This document shows positions 21,541-32,832 of a DNA stretch of 64,000 bases, one piece after another. The translations under genes and the position numbers were made by a program. The stretch lies in the NCBI GenBank assembly GCA_013397115.1, contig VWZW01002447.1, forward strand, positions 186,001-250,000, given 5' to 3'. Numbering within the stretch: position 1 is the first letter of the stretch; each line of letters begins with the position of its first letter. The notes beneath the pieces are model-generated. The model did not search any database. It was not told the DNA's origin and worked only from the letters and a program-made list of their open reading frames with translations. The DNA is from Edolisoma coerulescens (taxonomy: Eukaryota; Chordata; Aves; Passeriformes; Campephagidae).

Positions 21541-24500
21541 TTTATAATTTAAAACTTTGGAAAAATAAGTGTAATCTCTATTAATTCAAAAAAAAAGCAG
21601 GTGGACCATTTACTTTGATTCCCTTAAAATAATCTAATTTCACAGACTTTATGATTTACTTATATTAAGGTTGAGAAAATACAGCACTGCCAGAATCATA
21701 TGTATGTACGTTTCAAAGGACAAATCTGTAACAAGTAAAAATAAGGATCAAAATGTTGATTTTGGATTTGAAACTGAATCTTAAACTCTACAATAGTTTG
21801 AGGCCGTTCATTATCCTTCCTAGTTCCTGCTATGAAGATTTCTTTTCTGTTGGTTTACTAGTGATCAAGATGTGAACTGAACAATTGAACCGAACAACTG
21901 AAAGTCAAGATGATCTGATATTTGATCCCTTTGATTTTAAATGGGATTTTGTCTTGTGGACCTTACGGCCAAGTTGCCACATAGTTGCTAGCTCAGGACC
22001 ACACATATCAAATGGGAAACTATTAGACTATTTTCTCGGCTAGAACAAGGGGCTATTTAGCACTTTATGGAGCTTAGCTAATAGTGAGAGGAGCATAACC
22101 CAGAGCTGGAACCATTTTAAACAAAAATATTTATGCAAAACTATTTCTGTGAGACCTTTGGGTACTAGTACATATGTTTTCACATGGTCCAGTAAATTTC
22201 CTTGCTTCTTTCCAATAGTTTCTGCCCTCTTCTTGTATTTGAAAGGGTGTGCTTGGTATGATGTACTTTGGAGGCATTACAATTCACATTTTCTCCTTTC
22301 ATCCCACTGTATGGGATAATTTAAAATAATTAAATTACTTATTAAAAATAATTTAATGGCAATAATTTTAAATGATCACATAGCTGATCCTATAAGAATG
22401 AGAAGCACTTTTTTCTTTGAAAGACCTTCCTTTCTTTTATTTTTTTTATTTTTTTCTTTACATAACAACTTCTTTGAAAGGCACACCAAAGATTAGAGAC
22501 CTATAACCTACTGTCTTTCAAGACATAGTTTTCACCTATTTCATGAGATGAGGCAAGACCTGGAGCTTTCTAGACAGTGGAAATATTACTATTCATCTGT
22601 AGGAATGAGAAAAAAATATTAACATGCCTCTCTTATTTTGTACTTTGTCAAATGCTCAATGCCCGTACGAGAATTTTCTGCTGTTGTATTTTCACAATTT
22701 TTTAGATATACACAATGACGGAAAGCTGTTTCAAATACAAATCTTCAAAAGTCTATCTGCTGACAAAGGGACATTCTTTCATTTTTTCTCTTGAACACAA
22801 AGGGCGATTTTTTTTTTTCTGGTGGCTCTGTGTGCATTTGTGTGTGTGTATGTGTGTGTGTGAACAACTGATTGCCATATATGTCTGTTTCCATCTTACA
22901 TTGGATAATTTCTACTGATTATTTACTTTTTGCATACAAGAACTGCAGTTAAGACTGCAGTACCCTAAGTACTGACCTTTTTCAGTTATGACCTCAGCAT
23001 GTCAAACAACATTGATAAAATCTTACCATAATGATCTCTATTGGAAGATGAACATTAAAAGGAATACTAACTTTGCAGGCAGCTTTCCTATAGTAGTTTC
23101 CTTGGAGATCAAATTTTTGACCAACCAGCAAACATTACTTGTGGATTTAGGGGTTCAATACCTGCTATTAGTAAAAAAAAAGGGATCTTTTTCAAAGAAA
23201 AATCTATAGCATACTCTTATTCTTTCTGGTTAAAATCACAGTTAAGGAAGAGGATACACTCAGTATAATGTGAGAAAAAAAATGGGGACACATATCTAAA
23301 AACATGCAACCATTTCAGTTTTTTAGATTGAAAATAAGGTATTGCTGGTAATGACTATGTAATTAATCCCATTGACTTCTTTCAAGTTTCTCATATGGAT
23401 AACATCACCAGGATGAGTAAATATTTTGGAGTTCAGTCTAGCTGATGAAAATGGTGTCCAGACCAGTTAAGGCTCTTCCATTTTCAACAATTTAAATTGG
23501 ATAAGATCATGACTTGTTGTTTGGTTTGCTAAGACTCTTCAATAGAGTCAGCAGAAGCAGTCAGCATTCACCAAGTTAAAAGCTGTATTTGTATATGCCT
23601 CTTTCTTCTCTAGAGGGATAACTCTGCCCACACGTTTTTGACCTCTGGTCATGGGAATGGGTAAAAAAACTAAACCAGCAAATTCTTCATGATTCTCTTT
23701 CATGCAGCTACTGACAAGAAATACACCTCTGTTACAACTATCTAGGAATATTCTGGTTCCAAGGGGGAGGGTATCACAAAGTGAATGATCCTTGAACTAT
23801 ATGAAATGTCTCCTTGAATGTTATGTTTCAGGAACTTAACTTGAAATTATCTGTACTTTGACCTGTAAAATATTGGGTGTCTTTTTCAGTAATGCTGATG
23901 AAAAATATTCCTACATAATTACACTGCGGATTGTTCACTTAATTGATAAGTTATTTCAGTTCAATTTGAAATTAAGGAGGTATTTCTGAGAACAACTTGA
24001 GAAGTTATTTTCTTCTGAAAGTCAGATACAGGAAAAAAGTAATACCCTATTTTCTTTGTTAAATAGTAACTAAACATACATATGTTTATAAGGAAGAAAA
24101 GGTACTTCCATCTCTAAATCAACTTGAAATTAGTTCATGAACATATCCTGAAAAGGATGACCTCAAGAACCAGCCACTGATTTGTTCTGCATGTCCTCTG
24201 TGATAGGGGGAAACAGGCTACCCATGGAAAGGAAATTCCTATAAATAAGAAATGAACTGGAGATTTTCAATATTTTGCTTTTTTTCTTCTGGTAAACAGC
24301 CATGTGGAAGTCCTCAGGTTATCTTCTTTATCACACTCTGTGTATGCACATTTTACCATGATTGTTACTTATGTTTTAAGCCCATAATTTTGAAAAAGTT
24401 CAGATTTATATAAGTATTTCATATTCATTTTTATTTCATATTAAAAATCCCTAATATCTAAATTCTAATATATTCCTTTAAAATTTCATTTTTTTGGTCA

Positions 24501-24955
24501 GCAAGTAATACAAATTTGCATAGAAAATAGCTTCGTTTACAACTCTCTTAATCTGGAAAAAACAAAATGTCAAACAGATTTACCAAACTGTCAAGTGCTA
24601 CCAACTGTCTGAAAAAAAATGTTAGCAGAAGGTTATTTTGTGTTTTCTCAATGTAGGGCAATAGAAATGAATGTAGTCTTTGTTATTGATTTTAGCGTAA
24701 GAAAACCAAGGGCACTAATAAACAGAGTTATTGCCTTAGTGAAAACAGTGTCAGTTTGATATTGCTTTTGTGTATAGCTGCCACTCCCACTTTTATTTCT
24801 AAATGCTACTCTTTATCCTCTTAAAATTGCAATGTAGGGCTCAGGCTAAAAAAATACAATTCTTTGTTGACTAAGAAATTTGTAAATATCCTATATTCTA
24901 CTGCATAACATAATCGTATTTGTGATGGATAGTAACTTTATAGTTACTTATTTAC
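21541..24955. other. 3.4 kb without recognised gene or repeat
   Basis: AT-rich, including a run of AATTA-type words at 22318-22375 and poly-T tracts at 22436-22457 and 22809-22819. No open frame above 73 codons and no known family. Confidence 0.5.
22829..22862. repeat. imperfect TG microsatellite
   Basis: Alternating TG with two interruptions (CATT and TA) over about 34 bases. Confidence 0.85.
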
Positions 24956-25380
24956 TCAACTCTGCGTGTATGTGTGTTTAAAATGGTCTGCACCAGAAGC
25001 TGCAGTGAGGCTGTTGTCTTGGGGATTGTATGAGCCAGTGCCAAGAACTGGGTAGACTGACATCCAAAGGAACTTGCTGGGCAGGCTGTGGATCTGAACC
25101 AGGCTGCTGGAGTGGCCAAGCTCATACAAATATGTATGTATATTGTCACTTATGGGCCCCCATCTTGCTCAGCCATAAAGAAGAGCTGTCTACGCTTGTA
25201 GACTTGAGACTGTTGCTGCCTACACTTCTGCGAGCGATCTGAGTGCATCTGTCTGTGATCTGTGCAGCCAGCTGCATGTACACATATGGAGCATAAAGTG
25301 TGCTTTGTTTGCACGTGGCTTCCGGGACCCCATCATCAGCCTTTCCACTGGCTGGCCTTGAGTACATGGCATGGCGTCAT
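24956..25380 (+). mobile_element. possible LTR fragment
   Basis: A GC-richer island in AT-rich DNA. The block around 25155-25215 (CTTATGGGCCCCCATC, then CAGCCATAAAGAAGAGCTG, then a CTTGTAGACTTGAGACTG stretch) looks like the R/U5 part of an avian ERV LTR, with CATAAA in the place of the polyadenylation signal. I found no clean TG...CA ends or target duplication. The short overlapping frames on both strands do not look coding. Confidence 0.38.
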
Positions 25381-26963
25381 CCTGACTTGTTGAAACTCCT
25401 TTTCTAATATCCAGTCTGGTTACAAATTAAGTACTGAATTTTTTTAACTGAAGGGTTTTGTAGGTTATAGTGTTTAAGATGATGAGTCTATATTAAGTTT
25501 TCTAAAATAAATCTTATTTTATGGAGTACTGAAAGAGAAATACAGAATCCAGAACCTTTTCTTCATTCTCCCTTTCCACATAGAATTCAATCTCAATAGC
25601 CTTTTTCTTATGGCTGTTCAAATGGCATTTGATTACAGCTGTATTTTCTATTTCATCCTCCTTTAATTTAGTTGGACACACAAACATGAATTTATCCAGG
25701 CATATGTATAGAGACTTACATTTATAAATACAGGTCTGAAAACTATGTTAACAGCTAGATAAATGTTAGGTAGAGATAAGGTACTCTAGTGTATATCCAC
25801 CAAAGAAGAACCTGTAATTCCACAAAGTCTAAGAAAATGAATACATAAATTGGGCAGCAGAAAAGGAAATAATCCATTAGAAAAGCGGCAGAAAAAAGTG
25901 TGTAATTTAGTCATTTTGCCCTTACTTATGAACTCTGGTATCTAGTTAAATCTTGCCTTGCCTGTAATAATATACTTGGAATTCAGTTATTCAATTGCAG
26001 GTCTTCAAACTCTGGCACAATGCTGATCACTTCTCCATCAGTATTTCTCTCTTTAATCCCTTGACCCCACATGACAACTTATTTTTGACACACTATGATT
26101 TCTGTCTTTTTGCTGTGTGAGAAGTTTGACTTGCTTGAACTTTCCAGGCAGGTTGTTGGATGCCTATTTAAGGCTTTGACTCAAGTGACCTTACGGGCTC
26201 TGTGTTTTAGTGCTGCCTATGAGAACACATTTTTTTCCTCTATGCAGTTGTTCTTCTATGTGTCATTCATTCTGTTCGTGTTTGCATCATCTGCCTTTTA
26301 AGTAATGCAGTAAGTCTTTATTATTTATGCTCTACATTTCCTGCTAGGCTGTCTTCAGTAAGCACACCACTTTCTTTAGCTCCTTCAATAATAACATCGC
26401 AATATAGAGAGCTGAGAATGTTAGTTCCCTTAACCTCAAAATTTCCTTTTTCTTTCAAATGTTTCTTGCATTTCTTCAGTTAATTTTGTAAACTGTAACT
26501 GTGCCAATAGATACGGCAGCACACATTTTAGTCATCTCACAGTCATCTCCACAGTGGAGAAAAATTAATATGATGACAAGTTATTCTGAAGATGCCTTAA
26601 ACCTTGGTGATAGAACTAGAAATCCTACAATATTTTTACTGAAGAAAGGGTAGTTGTCATAATTTCTTATATTCACAGCTTTTATGAAGTAACCAGCATT
26701 TTGTATTAAATATTGTGCTTATGAACGAGATCATTTGGCTATACAATAATAAAGAAGATTAAGATGATTTTGTTAACGAATTTTTTTAATTTCACAGCTT
26801 TTGTAGTTTTAAATTATGAAGCATATTTGTAATTATATTATTTGTGTTCATTTAAGTGGTATTTAGTTTTTTTTGTATCTCTATATAGCTTGAAATTAAG
26901 CTTAATTGTAAGGGGTTTTTTAACTGTCCTCTGTACGATTTCACATAAAGTGAAAGTGCTTCA
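25381..26963. other. non-coding stretch, nothing recognised
   Basis: AT-rich with stops in all frames. The 68-codon frame at 26095-26301 has no recognisable feature. Confidence 0.5.
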
Positions 26964-27105
26964 ATCATAGAATCCAAGAATGGTTTGGGTCAGAAGGAGC
27001 CTTTATAGATCATCTAGTCCAACCCCTGTGCCATGGACAGAGACATCTTTAATCTTTTTATAGATCAGATTACTCAAAACTCTGTCCAAATTGACCTGGA
27101 ACTTA
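26964..27105 (-). mobile_element. CR1 LINE 3' end, antisense
   Basis: It opens with ATCATAGAATCC, the reverse complement of the CR1 terminus. It continues through the conserved TAGATCATCTAGTCCAACCC block and ends about 140 bases in, where the ATTCT microsatellite begins. Confidence 0.82.
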
Positions 27106-27176
27106 ACTATTCTATTCTATTCTATTCTATTCTATTCTATTCTATTCTATTCTATTCTATTCTATTCTATTCTATT
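27106..27176. repeat. ATTCT pentanucleotide microsatellite
   Basis: About fourteen perfect CTATT (ATTCT) units without interruption, directly abutting the truncated end of an antisense CR1. The purity implies recent expansion and probable length polymorphism. Confidence 0.97.
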
Positions 27177-30073
27177 TTTGTATTTTACTAGAAAGGGAAA
27201 AACAACCTGATAGCCACCTAAGTTCTTCAGCAGCTTTCGTAGTATAATTAACCTGTTTTACTGTTACCATGAAATTTTCACTAGTATATACATATTAGTA
27301 TTTTAGGAAAAATTATTCCAGTAACATTGGAAAACCTAGAAGTTCACATACTTTCAGTTAATCAGCAGGGAAGACACTAGAGCTGATTAGTTACTCATAA
27401 TTAGTTAATTAAAAGTGATTTATTTGTAATTATTTGAACTTGATTTCCAGAAAAAAGAAATAAAATGTCGGAAGTTGAACTAGATCATCATTATTTTATT
27501 TGAACAGAAAGCAAGCATTCCCACAAGAGGCTTCTCAAAAGAAACCCACATGCAGTTTTTCTAGCAATTGAATATAAAAAGATTCCCAGAAATAACACTT
27601 TGTAGGTCTGAAATTGTCATATTCTGAATGAATGCAACAATTAAAAAGATAGAAAAGCGAACTACCAGATACCAGTATGAGTTCTGGGAATTTGCTTGAG
27701 TAACTTTCCAGACATGCCATCAATGTTGAATAAAGAAAATAACATTGAGGGCACAGACATACCAAAATGATGCAGGATTTGACTACAAGAATTTTAAAAG
27801 AAATCTGTAGAGAGGGTATAATGTAGAGAGTGGAAGGGAGAAATGCAATGTAACAATACATTTTCCAGGTTTTAAAAAAAAAATATTAGAAGAACTTCAT
27901 AGAAATATTTTAAATAATTACGAAGAGTCCATAATTGGAGCTTTGTTCTTCCTGATACGGATGATACCTATGCAATAAAAAAAAAGGAAAAAGCGTAAAT
28001 TTGATAATTAGGTTGTCACAGGTCCTTTTATACAGCCAATACCTGTCATAACTCTTTACTAGTTGCCACACTCTTTTCCTTCCTATTAGTGATTATTGTT
28101 TGTCACCACAGTGTCTCGTAGTTTTGTCTCCTTTCTAACTTGTGTTTTCTTACCTGATCACTATCTGAAGCTCCTCATCAATTACTTATAAATTATACTA
28201 AGGAGGACAAAGAAGACTGCATAAAAGAAAGTGTTTTGTTATATATTTGTTGCATAGTTGAGTTAAATTAACTAGTAAGGCTGAGAGGCTTTGGGAAATA
28301 AGAATTTAAAATTAGAAAAATAAATAAAAAGGATAATGTTGTGAAAGTTTCTTTTAACAATCATGCTGTAAGGAGTAAAGCAAGAAATCATTTTAATTTT
28401 TTTATCAACTAGCAAGCTTTGACATACATAGAAAGAATAATAAAGTTGACCAACAAACAAAAGGACAGGAGTTCGTGAAATCTAATAAGCATTTAGTTAA
28501 AATAACTAGTAAATTGGTAGAAAGCTTTTTAGAGGTTTTCACACAGCCAAACACAGAATAATGCCCATTAATTTCTCCAAGGGAAAAAAAGTAGAACCAG
28601 AAATACACGTGAAGTTACGCTTCCAATAATATTCTCAAAATTAGGATTGTGAAAGAAAATGCAGGTGGAGGGAGATGTGAAAACTATTTGCCATGTCTCA
28701 GGGAATTTCATTTTGTAGGTTCATACACTGGAAGCATAATGATGTTGAAGGCTGACTCATCTGTTGGATGAACTTTCCAGATGACAGGATATGCTACCCT
28801 AGACTCCAACTGATGATGGAAAAAGGAGTGGAAATGGGATAAGCCTTCATCGTGATAAAGAATGTAAATTGCCAAATAGAGAAACAAGACAATAATTCTT
28901 GTAAGGCTGTAGTGGAGGAACATGGGAAAGATTATCAGGTTAGGAGACCCCTTGGAAAAATGGACCTTAAGAGAAATTAATAAAAGAAGGGTGAAACAGT
29001 AGAGTACTTATGCTGGTTTATATCATAATACTCTCAGTCTTAGTCCTTGCATTTGGCCAAGGACAGCTGGTATGGTAGCAGTGGAAAGAAATTAGATCAG
29101 AATCATTATAGAATCAGTAAAAAAAGCACTACATACTAGATCCAAAACAGTATTAAGGAGGACAACTCCTTATGTTCAGAATTTTTGTTCATCCCAAGAA
29201 TGCTATAAATTTGGGAAAGGAGATATTCTGGATTCCTTCAGAAAATTAGATGTTATTCTTTGAGTCTTTTTTTCCCAGCTGTGGTAGTCTTACTTATAGC
29301 AGTGGGATACCAGATAGCCAGCCTTTCTGCCGATTTGCCTACAACACTGCCCTAGGAAAATAAGAAAATAATATGGAAAAAATAAAAATAAATTAACAAA
29401 CTAACAAACAAACAAAAAACCTCAATCATACAACAGCCTACACTCTTGACATAGTATGGGCAGAACGATCATGAATCTACTAGGTTTCATAGTTCTTGTA
29501 ACTGGGTTTTACTTGAGTTTGAAGTTCCAAGCTGGTGTAAGGAACTATTGTGACTGAACTATGGTTCAGTCCATATAGAAACTATGTCATGAACAACGTT
29601 TTGCATTTCAGCAGCACTTCAAAGAAAAGAAAGTACTTCACAAATTGAAGATAACCATGTAAGAAAATCCAAAAGATAATCTAGAATTTCAGTACTTTTT
29701 AATGACCCCTCATACAGTGACTTGTAAAGCTGTTCTAACTTAGTTACATTTTTTCTCCTTTATTACATTTATCGCTCACCTAACTGTGATGGTCCCCATG
29801 GCAACAATGTACAGATGACAGCTGTTAACAGAAGCTACAGTTGTGGTGCTGAAATGAATGTTTCTAAAAGAAAAGAAAATCAGAGGATATTCCTTCTTAG
29901 GACTACTGATTAGTGAACAACTTTTTACCACAATAACAATTTTGCAAAGCAGCTTCAATTAACATTATCTTTGGTTACAACCCTCTAAATGTAGAATATA
30001 AATACAATTTGAAATTATTGGAAGCTTGCACTGTTGTCATAGCTAGTTGGTTTTAAGTCAGCAACATTTTGTC
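27177..30073. other. 2.9 kb without recognised gene or repeat
   Basis: The longest open frame (27535-27861, minus, 108 codons) is rich in hydrophobic and aromatic residues, as chance frames in AT-rich DNA tend to be. It has no convincing domain. No repeat family was recognised. Confidence 0.5.
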
Positions 30074-30263
30074 ACTTCACCCCTTTCTGTCTCTGTCACC
30101 TTTTTCTGTCTTCTATTTCTGTCTGTCCCTGCCTCTTTTTCTGGCTGTCTCTCTTGCTTTGTCCTTTCTCCTTCCTTTCCTCCTCCCTCCCCCTTTCTGT
30201 TTTTCTTGCTTTTCTTTTCTCCTTTTTTTTGTGTCTCTCTTTTAGTTTCTTCTCTCTTTTTAA
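30074..30263. repeat. 190-bp polypyrimidine tract
   Basis: The plus strand is almost entirely C and T, with words such as TCTGTC, CTTCC, CCTCC and TTTTCTT and only scattered G or A. Such tracts can adopt triplex (H-DNA) structure. The 76-codon Ser/Phe/Leu/Pro frame over it is a composition artefact. Confidence 0.75.
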
Positions 30264-30551
30264 ATCCAATAGTTTGATTGATCAGGTTTTACTCTAATTT
30301 ACAATAAATCAAGTCTCATTACTGGGTGAAATTTATGTAATACATAATATAAATTAAATATTTCAATCTATGTGATCCCAATAATTTGTGGGAATATATT
30401 GTGACTGTAAAATACTCATTACATGAAGTTATGATCACTGGATTTGGCATGGTGCAATGGTAGCCAAATTCCTAGGCTTGCTGCTGACAACAATACAGTG
30501 TAAATAATCAGTAATGTTGAAGGATAATGGATGTATAAATAGTACCTTCTA

Positions 30552-31224
30552 AGGAATCTCAATGAGTATGAGTCCATAGGACCTGATGAGATTCATCTAC
30601 AGGTCTTGAGGGAGCTGGCAGATAAAGTTGGCTAAGCCACTATCCATCGTTTTTGGAAAACTGTGGCAGTCAGATGAATTTCCTGATGACTGGAAAAGAG
30701 CAAATATAACCCTCATTTCAAAAATGCTGAACACTGAGGTATCTACAGACAAGTCTCACGTCAGTGCCAGGAAAGATCATGGAGCACATTCTCCTGGAAA
30801 CTATGCTGAGGCCCATGGAAAACAAAGAGACGATTGGTGACAACCAACATGGCTTCATGAAGGGCAAATCTTGCCTAAAAAATTTAGTGGCCATCTTTGA
30901 TGGGGCTGGAGCACTCATCAGTGAATAGAGGCAAAGGAACTGACATCATCTACCTGGACTTGTGCATAGTGTTCAACACATGGCATCCTTGTGCCTAAAC
31001 TGGAAAAATTTGGATTTGATGGATGAATCACTCAGTGGATAAAGAACAGGCTGGATGGCCACAGGCAAAAAGTTGTGGTCAGCTGCTCACTGGCCATATG
31101 GAGAGCAGTGATGAGTAGTATCCTGCAGGGGTTGGTGTTGGAGCAGATACTGTTTGCTGCTGACATGCAGAGTGGGATCGAATGCACACTCAGCAAGTTT
31201 GCCAATGACACCAAGCTGTGTGGT
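30552..31224 (+). mobile_element. CR1 LINE reverse-transcriptase fragment, dead
   Basis: Sense fragment of CR1 ORF2 covering the RT core. The sequence encodes, in shifting frames, an HGFMKGKSC-type finger motif near 30848, a decayed motif A (YLDL...FNT) near 30950, and SGIECTLSKFANDTKLCG at about 31171-31223. The catalytic motif, normally F-A-D-D, reads F-A-N-D (Asn codon at 31204-31206), so it would be inactive even without the frameshifts. It ends exactly where the LTR begins, and no CR1 sequence resumes on the other side of the LTR. Confidence 0.92.
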
Positions 31225-32832
31225 TGTATTGGTTTTGCTCAGCCTGGTTTTTGGTAGCAAGGGGGCCACAGAGGTGGCTCCTGTGAGAACCTCCTGGAGG
31301 TTTCCATCATCTTCAGCAGAGCCAATCTCTGATGGCTCTGAAAGATGGACATGCTGCTGGCCAAAACTGGGCCAATGAGAGAGGTTGGTAATGCCTCTGT
31401 GATGACATATTTGAGAAGAAAATAAAAACAAAAGTCACAAGATATTGCTTCTAGTCAGAGAAGAGGAGGAGGTGAGAACATGTGAGGGAAAATAACACAG
31501 CAGCACCAAGGTCAGTGAAGAAGGAGGGGGAGGAGGTGCTCCAGGCGTCAGAGCCGAGATGCCTCTGCAGGCCTTGGTGAAGATCATGGTGAAGCAGGTT
31601 GGCCCGCTGCAGCCCATGGGTCCATGGGGAATGCAGAGATCCACCTGCAGCCCATGGAAGAGCCCCAGGCTGGAACAGGTGGATGTCTATAAGAAGCTGT
31701 GACCCTGTGGGAGATCTGTGGAGAGAGGGACTCTGCTCTCATGCTGGAGCAGCCTGTCCCTGAAGGACTGTACCCTGTGGAAGTGTGACCATGTTGCAGC
31801 AGTTTTGGAAGGGCTGTTAGATGGACTCACACTCCAGCAGGTCACAGAGAGCTGTTGCTTGTGAGATGGATTTATGTTGGAGAAGTTCATGGAGAACTGT
31901 CTCCCATGGGAGAGACCCTGCGGTGCAGCAGGGGAACGACTCCTCTCCCTGAGCAGTAGGATAAACCAAGGGTAATGAATTGACCATAACCCCCATTCAT
32001 TATCTCACTGCACTGCTAGGATAAGAGGTAGAGCTGGGAAGGAGGGAGGGGTGGGGGGAAAATGTTTTTTAAGGTTTTATTTTACTTCTCATTATCCTGC
32101 TCTGATTTTGTTAGCAATAAATTCAATTAATATCTTTNCCCATGGGTCCATGGGGAATGCAGAGATCCACCTGCAGCCCATGGAAGAGCCCCAGGCTGGA
32201 ACAGGTGGATGTCTATAAGAAGCTGTGACCCTGTGGGAGATCTGTGGAGAGAGGGACTCTGCTCTCATGCTGGAGCAGCCTGTCCCTGAAGGACTGTACC
32301 CTGTGGAAGTGTGACCATGTTGCAGCAGTTTTGGAAGGGCTGTTAGATGGACTCACACTCCAGCAGGTCACAGAGAGCTGTTGCTTGTGAGATGGATTTA
32401 TGTTGGAGAAGTTCATGGAGAACTGTCTCCCATGGGAGAGACCCTGCGGTGCAGCAGGGGAACGACTCCTCTCCCTGAGCAGTAGGATAAACCAAGGGTA
32501 ATGAATTGACCATAACCCCCATTCATTATCTCACTGCACTGCTAGGATAAGAGGTAGAGCTGGGAAGGAGGGAGGGGTGGGGGGAAAATGTTTTTTAAGG
32601 TTTTATTTTACTTCTCATTATCCTGCTCTGATTTTGTTAGCAATAAATTCAATTAATATCTTTAAGTTGAGCCTGTTTTCCCATGATGGTATTTGTTGAA
32701 TGACATCTCCTGGGCCTTATCTCAACCCATGAACCCTTTGTTACATTTTTGTCTCCCCTGTCCAGCTGTGGAGAGGAATGAGAGAGCAGCTTTAGTCATT
32801 GTCTGGCATCTGGCCAGCACCAACCCAATACA
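31225..32832 (+). mobile_element. ERV LTR (apparent 1.6 kb, about 1.08 kb real)
   Basis: The element starts TGTATTGG and ends CCAATACA, a perfect 8-bp inverted terminal repeat with TG...CA ends. It has AATAAA at 32116-32121 (repeated at 32642-32647) and a T-rich then CTCCCCTGTCC-rich 3' part shared with the fragment at 5562-5763. A block of related CCCATGG / GCTGGAGCAG sub-repeats at about 31600-31920 is typical of this LTR. Subtracting the 526-bp assembly duplicate leaves about 1,082 bp. Flanks (GTGGT left, CAGGA right) do not match, so no target duplication is visible. No gag or pol remnant is attached. It interrupts or abuts a CR1. Confidence 0.8.
31613..32663. repeat. perfect 525-bp direct duplicate around a single N
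   Basis: Bases 31613-32137 recur exactly as 32139-32663, with a lone N at 32138. Both start at CCCATGGGTCC and end at TTAATATCTTT. This is an unmerged contig overlap. The twin 67-codon minus-strand frames at 31687 and 32213 are products of it. Confidence 0.93.

Noticed and set aside
27535..27861. 108-codon minus-strand open frame
   Set aside because: Hydrophobic, low-complexity composition; possible splice sites within it delimit only tiny segments.
31687..32416. Two identical 67-codon minus-strand frames
   Set aside because: They lie antisense in an LTR and are doubled by the assembly artefact around the N at 32138.
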